Assembly (NCBI GenBank): GCA_963556495.2 | Contig: OY747710.1 | Span: forward strand, 20,591,500-20,655,499 | From: Valencia hispanica | Taxonomy: Eukaryota; Chordata; Actinopteri; Cyprinodontiformes; Valenciidae | DNA: 64,000 nucleotides | Direction of reading: 5' to 3' | In this document: positions 46,445 to 58,600 of the stretch, in pieces | Layout: each line of letters opens with the position of its first letter | Numbering within the stretch: the stretch's first letter is position 1 | The notes under the pieces: model-generated | Seen by the model: only the letters and a program-made list of their open reading frames with translations | What the model was told of the DNA's origin: nothing | Database searches by the model: none | Program-made: the position numbers and the translations under genes

Positions 46445-49174
46445 CAGGGCCGATGCTAGCTATTTGGGTACCCTAAGCACAAATGTTTTGTGTTTTGTGT
46501 GTGTGCAGATGTGCAGTACACTTATATTACATTCTAGAGCTGCAGCTATTTAGTAGTCAATAGATCAATCAAAATGTTAAAATGAGTTGTTGATTAGTCA
46601 GTGATTTTAATCCAACATCGCTTTCTGCAGCACCACTTTCTGTTCTGAATTTATTAAGATGCTGCATTATTACAAACTCCCTCTAAGTAAAATTACTTTT
46701 CGAATATAAATTTGATGAGTCAAAAATCAAAAACCCAGGCCACCTCAAATTAATCACCCCCACTAACCCTACCCTGATGAGAAAGTCTTATGTGGATATT
46801 TTTTAATAAAATAATAGCTTGAGTAAGAAGATAGTTTCAAATAATCAGAATTATTTGTGTTTTCAGTATTTGTTTATGGTAATCTTTTACCTTTATGTTG
46901 TGAGTCTAATATCTGTCAATCAGTTTATGCCCCTTTGTATTACAGCCCTGCTTCCAGCCTGGGTTTTTATTTAGGTGTGACACCCCAAGATCATCATCGG
47001 CTCCCATTTAGCCCTCTTCAAAGATTCCTAGATACACACCTGCTCAGCAGTCTTAACAAGGCATTTTTAAGCGCATATGAACGTTTAAATTCAAGAATTT
47101 ATACCTTTAAATACTTTGAGTGAGTTTTAATTTAGTGTATCACGTGCAAAGGTTAAAGACAGCAGGTGTGAGCCACATTAATAAATACTGTTATTATTTC
47201 AAACTCTCAGGTTGGATGCGATGCAGTCAAAGTGTGCCGTGATGTGAAGTCGCTCAGCCCATAGAAATAAGGAGACCTGTTGAGAAAGCTGAACAATAGA
47301 AACAGATCTAAATATCCGAAATGATTCAGTTCCCATCTGTCACGTAAAGTCTCTGATCTAAAACCAACACAACTGCTGCAGACTTTGGTCACAAACCTGT
47401 CAGACACAGGTGACATTGTGGGGCAGACCACTGCTGGTTACAACATCCCAAATTAATTTGTCGCACAAATGCAACATCATTGCGAATGCAACATTTATCT
47501 TTCCCATTGTGCCATGGTGGTTTTCAAGATTTTTTTTTGTAACAATATACAGAATTTGCACGGTTAGAGGGGAAACAGATCGATCAACAGGGCTGACCAG
47601 TAAAATTGTTTTTGTCAGACAATATTAAAACACGTCTGTAATGTCAGACGTGTTTTCACAAACATTAAATCTTGTTTTCATAATGATAGTTCACTCTGGA
47701 AGGGTTTTCTAAACCAAAAAAAGTCAGATCTTGATGAAACTTCCTGCTTAAGACACCGTTGTACCACACAGAGTCGTGTAGACAGCTCAGATTTGAAAGG
47801 TGTCTGCCAAAATGAAACTGAGGCATAATGGAACGGACCACTATGAGGGGAGGGGGGTATCATGGGGAGACTGGAAACAGGGAATTTAACTTTCTCTCAA
47901 GCAAAAATATTACTTTGTATTGAATCTCTTAACAGGCTTTACATACTTTATATTTATTATGTTATTATTACTATAATCATGTTTTTTTTTTTATTAACCT
48001 GATTTTTGTTGGTGTCCCCATGGGCACTTGTTGTCCTATGCATGGCACGTGGGCAGAGCTCCGGCACTGCATAAAATCAATATCAGAGTATCAAAAAAAA
48101 AAAGGCTCTCAAAACTATTCATATATGTACATTTTTTGCATGTACGGTTTGTATCTATTGAATTATTTTGTATATTGCATTTGTTCCCATGTTGTATATT
48201 TTGCTATTTGTTCAATAATTTTTTTCCCTTAAACTGCGCAATATGTCAACGTGCTAACATCCAGCCAATCATGTAATACGACGTCATTAGCAGGTACCGG
48301 CCCCTGAGCAGATCTGGTACCTATACCAGATCTGGGCTGGAGGTGTGCAGCCAAGAATGAAATGAAATTACTGCTGCAGAACTTCAGCAGCTGAAGAAAG
48401 GTTTGGCCCATAGCCCTTGCAGCTCAAATCTAAAAATGTCACATAAACAATAGCCTAAAAATACTGTGCGAACTATTTTGACCGCAGCAGGTATGGAAAC
48501 CCAGATGTGTCACAATACGAAAAATCAAAATGTCCCAAAATTGATATTTACACATGTGACAATTTGATTTAAAACTTGAAATTGTTTTGTCGAATAATTT
48601 AATCTACTATTATCCTAATAAACAAATATTTGTTATATTTAAATTGTTTGAAATTTAATTTTTTTTACCTGATGAAAATATCATAAATTTATTTTATCTC
48701 TACACTTTGAAAAATCCGAGGTGCCAACTCTACTATAGAAAAGTAGAGCTAGCCCCTCTGAGCTGTTTTGATCTCTAAAGCTGTCTGCAATTAATGTGGA
48801 GTTTAACCAGGGTTGATTTAATGAGACACACCTTCCAGATAAATTATTTCATAATGTACTTTATAACAGTTGTTTAATCATCTACTAGCTCTCCTAAAGT
48901 TTTTTCAATGTCTCAGATCAACACAGCAAGCAGCAGCGTCTCAATAGCAACATTGCACCCCATCAGATAAAAAATAGGCTACTTTTGCTTTGCATGGTCC
49001 CCACCTGATGACATTGATAAAGTGTATTGTGATTGCTATTAGATTCTTGTTGAATATCGGTTGTTATTCAGGATGGTATACTATAAGTTATGTTGTAAGC
49101 CGTTTTAAAGTCTTGGTCTATGTGCCTTTTTAACTTTGAGCACCTGCCCCTCTAAAGGTCTCTGCACGGCCCTA
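46445..49174. mobile_element. possible hAT element with AGGGCCG ends
   Basis: Left end CAGGGCCGATGCTAGC and right end CTCTGCACGGCCCTA look like the ends of a known type of fish hAT element. No transposase frame was recognised inside and the flanking 8-mers agree poorly. Confidence 0.45.
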
Positions 49175-50024
49175 CATGGGAACATTACTAAAATTCAACA
49201 AAGGGTGTACCGGGACTGACTTTCCAAGTAGAAATGTAAAATTCTGGAGGCCTTCTATTTTATTAGAAATTGTTTTTTTTTTTTTGTCCAACTTGAACCA
49301 TGTCTAAAAGCCACGACCATAGAAAATAGGAGAAAAACCAACAAAGACCTGAGACAAGACCTGGTAGATGCAACATTCTTGGGTTGATCATTTGCTGAAT
49401 GGCATGTTTTGAGCTAACAGCTCAAGGAATCACTTTGTTGTTGCCAAAATACTATATCTCTCAAACTCTGTTATGTTTGGTATTTTTTATAGATTCAACT
49501 AAAGAAATGGGGGGGAAAAATTCTCCATTACAAAGGCTGATAGTAGTTTGCAAAGATTACACAAAAAAGTGTGTCTTTGCGAAGTTGTGATCCTACACAA
49601 CACTGATTCTTTGAATTCAGTTTTTTTCTACTCCAATGATTCATATATCAGAGGTGAACAGGCTTACAAATGAAAGCATTCCCTAAAAAACGATCAGCTA
49701 TCAGCCTAAACATAGGTTTGAAAATAAAAATAAAATTTACAGAAAAACGTATATCAAACATATAAAGACAACATTAAAATATTCACAGGTTTTTTTCACA
49801 GAAGTAAAATACAAAGAAACAATGGCAGACATATCTATGTAGGTTTCTCTCTTTTGTTGTAGGGTTGCTCCTCTTAGGTTAATAAGACAGGCGGCCATTA
49901 TAACAACCACAAAGACGCACACAGATCCCTCCTAACTCTGCCCTGCTTTGTGGTCCACACGCAGGCACATAACATCTTAATCTCGCAGCTACATCAGAGG
50001 CCAGCAGGAAATGTGTTACTCTGA

Positions 50025-50027
<3 letters not shown>

Positions 50028-50056
<29 letters not shown>
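50028..50056. repeat. (TG)n microsatellite
   Basis: About 29 bases of TG repeats in the casp2-clcn1 spacer. Confidence 0.95.
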
Positions 50057-50969
50057 CAGGGGGAGAATGACTGTGGACAGCTGGCTGGGCCTGTATCTGA
50101 TACACCAAGAACATTATCAGCGGGTGTCGGTAGGCAGAGCGAGAGGTTCGTACATCCCAGTTTGCAGAGTGGAGAGACCTGAGCGCAGCGAAATAGTGCG
50201 CAGCCAGTTATACTATACCAGAGAACTAAGAGGACAGGCTGTACACAGGCAATAACACACACAAACACGGCAACAAGGAGGATCGAATACAGTGGAGCAC
50301 GCACAGGAGCAGCCGGGGGAGCGTGTTCACCCAGAGGCCTCGCACTTACAGGGCAAAAACCACATTTTCCTGAAAAATTGTCACATTTTCACGGAGAAAA
50401 ACAAATGAGACTCTTTTTGGGTTTTTTACTGTTTGAAACATTTGGCAGTCATTGATAGTGGTAAATAACATCTCTTCAGCCCCCCTTTCACACTGTGTGG
50501 TACAGCAGAACTTGGCAATCATCTGACCTTCAAAACTCTTCCCTCCTCTTTTACATCAGTCAAATGTTTCTCTCTTTATATTATCTCAATAAAAAAGGAG
50601 TATCTGTGCTCCACAGCAGTGTAATCTTTAGGAGCACCTTCGTGGCCAGATGGTTACAACACAATACTGTTTCAGCTACATACTTTTCCTGCTAAACAAC
50701 ACTGACATAACTGAACATAAGTATGTTCAGTTATGTCTCTCTGGGGGCTTTTAATTATCACACAGCCTTTAGAAATATCCCTCCGTGTGTGGAGAGCTGC
50801 CACTATGAAAGCTCCACCATGGTCATGAGTTTATCAAACAGAAAATCCTCACATGGCACCGGTTGCTGTAAGAAAACTGCTTCATGTTTATGGAAGACAT
50901 CATTTATCCTAACTATATCAGTTATGGTAAAATTTCCCAATTATAAGCCTCCCAAGCAGAGATAGACAC

Positions 50970-51715
50970 CACAGTGCTTTGCAAAAGTATAAATACCCCT
51001 TCAACCTTTTTTATGTTTGTCACGTTATATCTACAAACTTCAATTTATTTCACTTAGGTTTTATGCAAAGCTATGCATGATTGCAAAGTGGAAGGAAAAG
51101 GATATATTGTTTCCAAAATTGGGAAGACAGAAACACATCCAGCAGGTCACTGATACATTTGTGGCAAAGTTTGAAACAGAGTTGGGTTACAAAACTTTAA
51201 GAACAATAAAAACGTTTTGCCAGTGTTGACATCACCCCTATGGTGAAACAGGTGGTGGTAGCATCATGCTGTGGGAATGTTATTATTCAGCAGGAACAGG
51301 AGAGTTGGCGAGAGATGATAGGGAGATGGATGGAGCTAAACACAGGGCAGTCCTTTTAGTGCCAGCAAACAACTACAGACAGTGGTGGAAGTTCACCTTA
51401 AAGAAGGAGGATGAGACGAAACATAAAACCAAAGATATAACAGTTTAAATTAAAGCACATTCATACGTTAGAATGGCCTAGTCAAAGTTCATAGTTTGAT
51501 CTAATAAAGAATCTGCGACAGGACTTAAAATTAATGTTTACAGACGTTCTCAGGCATTAATTTGGAAAACATTTTGAACCTTTCCTTCCACTTCACGGTT
51601 ATGCGCTACTTTGTGTTCATCTATCATAAAAAATACACCAATATCTGTGGTTGCAATGTGACAAAATGTGAAAAAGTTTAAGGGTATGAATATTTTAGCA
51701 AGGTGCTATGTAAAT
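50970..51715 (+). mobile_element. Tc1-like transposon, internally deleted
   Basis: Ends CAGTGCTTTGCAAAAGTATA and GTATGAATATTTTAGCAAGG are imperfect inverted repeats. Internal TAGCATCATGCTGTGGGAAT encodes the SIMLWE(C/G) block. Confidence 0.8.
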
Positions 51716-52529
51716 AGAGGTCAGGAATTATACTGTGGATGAATAAACCAGCGAGTAGCACCAATTTCCAGCCGATCACTATGTGATAGGCATTAGAACT
51801 ATAAGAATTATAAAGTAAATAAAGATATAAAATAAACATTTAAAAAGCTGCATTTTTCTAACTCAGCATTTAAATCCAACATTAAAGAATAAATGACTGA
51901 AAAATTTCCTTCTGAAGATGCCCTGTAAATGTTTTTCATAAACTAAGGAGTAAAATATAATCTCTTTACTTTGTTTCTTTAAACCCTTTTTTGTTTTATA
52001 TCTGTCTGCAAAACCGTAGGATATTAATATTATTGATCTATAAGCAACAATGAAATGATTCGTCTTTGTGGTGCTGCCCTCTGCCTGTCACTATACTAAA
52101 AACAAGCTATGCTCATAACTTTTAACAAATGTACAAATAAAAAGTGTGGGGTTTAAAAATTCATACAAAGACAATGTCATACAAAACGAAGCCATAAAAA
52201 TAGATCTGTGTACAAAATACCAATTTTAAAAAGAGACTTGAGGAACCTCGGAGTTGCTGTGCAGCTTGACTGAAAAGGATTAGCAAATAAACCCTCTAAC
52301 TGGCATAAACACAAATGTTTTATGAGTCCATATGGAATAACATTAGGTATCTCCTTTTGTGAGTGTTTGCATGTGTGACTGTGGTTTGAATGGAAATCAA
52401 TGTCAAGTTGTAACGGGGGAATATGAAAGGCAATGTGAGGTAATAAAGAGCAGTTCAGTTGAGTCTTTACAGAAAGGGCTTCAATGCAAGGAATGGTCTG
52501 TGTGTTTATCTAAAGTGCGCTTCTGCATA

Positions 52530-52664
52530 TCAATACTGAGGCTGGTACTTGGGGAAAAGGTAGAGGTCTTTGCAGAGTGAGCTGGTAAACTCTGACATCT
52601 CTTTGCAGCGATGGTGGGCGGTGCCCGGGGCATAACCTTCCCTCTCCTTGATACGTGCATTTAC
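52530..52664 (-). CDS. casp2: casp2 last exon (C-terminus and stop)
   Basis: Encodes [40 protein letters not shown] then QPQY and TGA at 52532-52530. Matches the ending [20 protein letters not shown] of human caspase-2. Acceptor TCTAG. Confidence 0.96.
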   Translation of the reverse strand, partial: VNARIKEREGYAPGTAHHRCKEMSEFTSSLCKDLYLFPKYQPQY

Positions 52665-55600
52665 CTAGACAAAGAAATCAAATGGACTTCATTAGCACTT
52701 TATGAGGAAACAACAATATTAGTGCATACAAAAATAACTCCAGATTTTTCACCTGCACCAGTATGTCTGAAAGGTGTGTGTCTCTGGCATGAAGGCGGAG
52801 TGCTGTGTTCAGTTCCTGGATAAACCACGACCCTCGTTTAGTGTTTCGCATTGCTGCCGTGCCTTAAGTAGAAAGAGAACAACAGAGACTTAATACCCAA
52901 ATAAAAACCACTAGAATAAATAGAAAAAATGTGATCTGGTGATGTCAAGTAAAATCCTCAGCAGCTCTTAAGACAGGTAAAACCAGAAGTTTACAAACAC
53001 AGACTAAAAAGACATAAATTTTCTCGCTGACTGAAGTTAAATCAGACCAAAGAAAATGGGTTCTGTGACCCAGAGATGAACGTGCTTTGGTACGAAATGT
53101 GCAAATCGACTCCAGAACAAGAGGTTGAAAGGCCCCTCGGCGAGGAGGAAGCTATTACTCCAAAAGAAACGTAAGTTAAAAAAGCCAGATTGCAGTTTGA
53201 AAATGCACACAGTGACAAACACCTTAATTTCTGGAGACATGTCTTGTGGTCTGATGTAGCTAAAGTGGAACTGCTAGGCCATAATGACCATTGTTACATT
53301 TGAGCCCCTTTCAAACAGACCATGAAAAATTGTAGTTTTCCGGACTTCGTCTGTTTTGCTTTTGTGTCTGAAAGCAATCTTCCGGACTTTGTCCGGATAC
53401 CCTTTACCAGTAATTTTATGGATGAAGACCTAGTAACAGGAGCGGACTTTTCGCGGTATGGTGTTTGCATTCAGATTATCAGGTAATGTTCCGGGAAAGC
53501 CGGAGGGGTGTGGGGCGGTGGGGAAAAGGGGGAGCGAGGCAGGGAACCCTGTGAGCGCACACATTAATGACGTATAAATGTCACTATTTTCCTTTCAGCT
53601 TCTTCATCATTGTCTCTTAAGCGTTTACATGTGCGCAAAAGTACACACATCACAAAGACGAGCACTGTGAGTAGATCTGCTGTTTCGTCGACCATCTTTG
53701 TAATAATGCATTTGTTTGGGGAAATGACTTACGCCCGCCGCACTAACTTTACGTCATATCCACATACAACCCCCCACCCCGCGCCCTCCAGACATTCATC
53801 AGGATTCTCCGGTACATTTCTTGCTGTGTGAAAGCAGCCGAAAGGAAATGTTCCGGAAAAAAGTGGCATATTTGATAACACAACTCCGGTTAAAGACCGG
53901 ATGGAATTGTCCGCAAATATTCCAGAACTTCTGTCTGAAAACAGCTTTAGAGGAAAAAGTGAGACGCTTGTAAGCCTGGTATCACAATCCCAACTGTGAA
54001 GTGAAGCATCTAAAGTCATCAGCCAGGAAGTTAAAGCTCAGGAGCAAATGGGTCTTCCAAATGGACAATGACCCTAAGCATACAGCCGAAGTGGATAAAA
54101 AGTGGATAAAGAACACAGTGCATCCTTTTTCTTTCAACTTCATAACTATGTGCTACTTTGTGCTGATGAGTCACACCAAATCCCAATCAATGACACTGAG
54201 GTTTGTTGTTGTAATGTGGCAAAATGTGGAAAGATTGAAGCAGTAACAATGCTTTTTCAAGACACTGTAAATCTTGATTTTTCAAAATTTGTTTAAAAAA
54301 GAAAGAAAGAAAATGTAATTAACATAATATAGTATCATATAGTTATGTTAATTTAAGGTTCAATGGTTTTAATTTTCACACAGCCTTTCAATAAGTAATG
54401 TATACTAATAGAGGAACAGAATTCTGCTGCAAAAAGTCAATTTTTTTCATGAACTAGAAAAGCACTCGGACAGCACAGCTCAGTCCCCCTCCCCCCAGGC
54501 GGTGATACGGATCACCCCCAAAATATAATCACCTGCACCTGGTACCACTCCGGACACTTCCTGAAAATGTCATCAGAATCCGTCAATAACTTTTTCAGTT
54601 ATGTTGTTCACGAACATACATTGTAGAGACAAACAAAAAAACAAACCCTGGCAAAAAGATAACCTTACTTGGATGAGGTAACAAATAAACTTAAGTGTAG
54701 CAAACAGGATGAACTTACAAATCCTCTGACCTTTGAGAGACGCAAAGCCACAGATCATATCTGAGCGCTGAGGCAGTTTAATCCTGGGCCTCCCCACGCC
54801 CCGTCTCGGTCTGGGATCATCATCATCCCCTGCCGCTTCTCTCCCAGCATCTCGTTCCTCACAGCTCGGTGAAGAGGTTCTCACAGGCCCGTCTAACTGC
54901 TCAACTCCACAGTCCATCTCGTCTGAAAGAAAAGAGGCTCCAATTAATTATCGTAATTTTCGGACTATAAGCCACTACTTTTTTTCACACCCTTTGGACC
55001 CTGCGTCCTATAAAACGATGCGGTTAATCCATTATTTTTTTTTACTGGCTAACGGCCTCTGGTGGTTCTATAGCAGGAAGGGCATGAGTGAGACAGACAT
55101 GGGGAAAGATTATGCGCAGAAGAAGACACTACCTGTAGTTTTCATGCATAAACCCTCATCATGGAAAACACACGAAGAAATGCAGCTTTTAAGTTAAAGA
55201 CAATTAAAGGAGCATGGGGCAGAATGAAGAAACGAAGCTCACGAGTGACGCGGCCGGCGCTGCAAGTAACTGCAGCCAGTCCCACGCGAGCGCGCACAAA
55301 CGCTCCACAAAGAAAAAAAACATACCTCTTCACCGTGACATAGTTCTTTTTCTTAGTCCCACCTTTTAGTGGGCTGTGAATCATCCTTGGTCATTTCCCA
55401 TTCTCACAATTGAATCAATGGAGGTCTGCGACCATTTTTCTTCCTCTTTAAAAGCTATCGAGAACGCGCAAGCCGTGTCAATTGACGTCACACCCGTAGG
55501 ACAGCGCGGGAAATTCGGGCCCCGAACTGCAGCACATTTTGCAGCACACAGCCAGTTTAAGAAAATGGAACGATACGTGGGTGGGTTCGTTCTTTTTGGT

Positions 55601-58600
55601 TTATAACGCTTCATCACCCAACAGCATTAAAAAACTGGACATGGATGTTTATTTAATTTACAAATCCTGCCCCATGTTCATTTAAGCCGATCGTCAGAGA
55701 AGGAAATAGAGCTACAGCACGTAAGCTTGACATCAATGAATCGATGGTGAGACGTTGGAGGAGGCAGCAGGAAGAACCGAGTCTGTTTAAAAAGTCGACA
55801 TAAGCTTTTAGAGGACATAAAAACACTGAAGAAGACGACTTCAGTGGCTTTAATGAAGAAGATGAAGATAGCAACCAATTACTTTTCTGATAGGCTAAAG
55901 TATGTTTTATTATTCAGGCATTTTACCGTTGTGTTGTGTTGGTGGCGTACTGCTGATTTTCAGGCAGAATAAAAAAAAAAAAAAGCACGCCTTAAATTAA
56001 AACTAGAAAAGCACTCCAAAAGCACAGACCTCCGCCACTCATCCTCCCATCCCCATTTTGTGAATTAATTCTAACTTTCTGTACTTTTCCGATAAAATGT
56101 CTGTTAATGAGACGCATTCCAGCGGAGAGCGGAGATTCGGGACGGCTGCGCGAAGGGAGCCGCTGATGAGCTCTCTGACACTGGAGAGGAGTGGAGGTTA
56201 GCGCCGGTGGTTGGTGGGTGTTATACTCGCTTCATGTCGGACCAACCCCACAATTTAATCAGTTGTTCATGGACCCATTGCTGACATTTCCTGAAAATTT
56301 CATCGAAATCCATGCAGAGCGTTTTGAGTTATCTTGCTAACAGACAGAAAGAGAGACAGGCACAAAAACATTACATCCTGACCGAGGTAATAAAAATATC
56401 TTACGTGTACCGTCTTTCTGTGTAAATAGCTTATGTTAAAACATGAAAACCTGCAGCTTATATTCAGGTGCACTTTATATATGTACAAAATTTATTTTCT
56501 TTTAAAATTTAGCTGGTGCGCCTTATATTCAGGTGCGCTTAATAGTCCGAAAATTACAGTGCTTGTAACATTTTGTGGGTTACAAAGCTGGGGCACTTTA
56601 GTCGAGATGATGTTTCTGTTATCAGACTTGTCTTGATCTGTCTGGTATGTGTTCACAAAGAGCATGCCAGCTACATGTTGCATAAGGCTGACTGAACAGG
56701 TTCCCCATTATTAAGAAAAAATGAAGGCAGCAGCACTCGAATGGAGCGGGGATGTTAAAACATGACGTAATGTCTATTACTGACCCTAGAAACCACCTGT
56801 CTAGTGAGGTGAAAATCTCCATTATTCATGTTTCAGATCCTCCATGATCACATCAAGCCTTTTCAAGTTCTGTGGCATCACAGTCACCACAGCAGACCGA
56901 GAGGTCTTTTCCAATTTACCTGCATCTCAGGGGTGAAGAAATTTGTCAACATACAATTTCTTCAAAGAATTTGAGTATCATTTTTTACCCAAACATCTTA
57001 CTAAAACATCTTGCTATCTGGGTGTTGACAGCGCTTTGAAGGTCTATGGACAGCGCTCTGTGATCACTACTGAACCCTTGATCAAAAGGGAGTTATTTTC
57101 TATCAGTTTTCCATCCAGCAAACCTATTGCTAATCTCACACTGCAGAGTCTTACCCACTGGTGATCCCTTTTGTGGGAGAAATGATTTTCTGACTTCAAA
57201 ACAGTAGCTGAAATAGGGCCAGTAAGTTTTCACAACTGCAAAGGAGCAAGAACATTGACTTCTAAAGAAGGAATGAGATGTTTCCTATCCAATATAGTTT
57301 TCTTATATACTAGTGCCCACTCTAAATCCATGTGAAGCAGGAGGAACATTTAATTTGAGCTTAGACTGCACCTAAGGAGTTTCACAATCCATCCATTTAT
57401 CCATCATCTATCCATTCTCAAGCCCTCATCATGTCCTGTTTGAGGTTGAAAGGGACTGGATGAAATTCAGAGGTAACAGAGTACACCCATTGGTCAAAAG
57501 TAGCACTATAATATATATTTGAGATTTCACGTACCATGATATTTAAAAATCCATTATTAGTCATAGACTTTTTTGTGCTGCTTAGTGACATCAGCTGCTG
57601 ACTATAATTGAAGGATTTTAAGCTTGACCAACCCTTACTCTAAGAAATATGATCAATTTCCGATCAGTGAACGTACCAAATGAGCTGATAAAACTTTTTC
57701 GGGGTGACTTTGAAAAGGAGATTTAAAAAGTGTAATCTTCATTATCAGTGAGATGCTCAAAGATAAAGTCAAAGGTAGCCAAAGGTGCATCAAGCTAGCT
57801 AAAAGGAAACTGTATCGTCCATGACTTCTGCTGTTTATGATGACTGCAAGACAGGGAGAGAGAGCAGGACTTTAAGCAGATAAAAGGAAGGTTGAACGGA
57901 GGATTTCAAAGCTATTCTGTTTTATCATATTGAGTTTACAACCCGTCTGTCATGGAGCATACTGGACATGAAAATGTGGGCAGCGCTTTGGAAATCTCAC
58001 AGTTAAAGATAGGATCGACTTTATGCAAGAAATACAAGCAGATTGCTGTTTTGGTAAGACGTCCGCAATTGGTGCAATAACCGCGTCAAAAAATTAACAT
58101 TTGTTTTATTCTTTCTTTTAAAGAGGCTATATGCAACTTTTTCCCCAAAATAAACATAACAATAGCCTTTTTATTTGACCATTTATGACTCAAACATCTC
58201 CTGATGGCATACTGACACCTTGTCAGCTCACAGTGGGTGCCCCTATAAGCCTGTATCCAATTTTTTCTATTTTCTGTGGAGTCGGATTTTCCCGCGCTGT
58301 CTGCGGATGTGACATCAAGCGCGTTCATGTTAAATGTTTCAGATCACTCTGCCACTACCGGCAGTCAGCACTCGCAAGCAGTTCAATGGATTGTGCAAAT
58401 AAACAGAAGAGACCAAGGACAACTTTGACACCAACAGTAACTCCACATAAGACTAAGAAAGTTAAACCCCTGACAAGTGCCCGAAAAAGATAGAAGATCG
58501 AGAGCGACCGGCACACGAGCGCACGCTGCGAGAGCGAGCAGAAAGGAAGAGCAGTTCCGTTTTTGGCCACATGGGGTCAATCGTGAGTTTAAATTTCAGA

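Larger units (their letters stand above)
45452..52529. other. spacer between casp2 and the clcn1 upstream region
   Basis: No exon recognised. It contains a possible hAT element (46445-49174), a TG microsatellite (50028-50056) and a Tc1-like element (50970-51715). The part just below 52530 should be the casp2 3' UTR; no clear polyadenylation signal was seen there. Confidence 0.5.

Noticed and set aside
55376..55606. Overlapping open frames on both strands inside the pogo-like element.
   Set aside because: Neither shows transposase motifs; the only recognisable coding remnant is further on, near 55708-55760.
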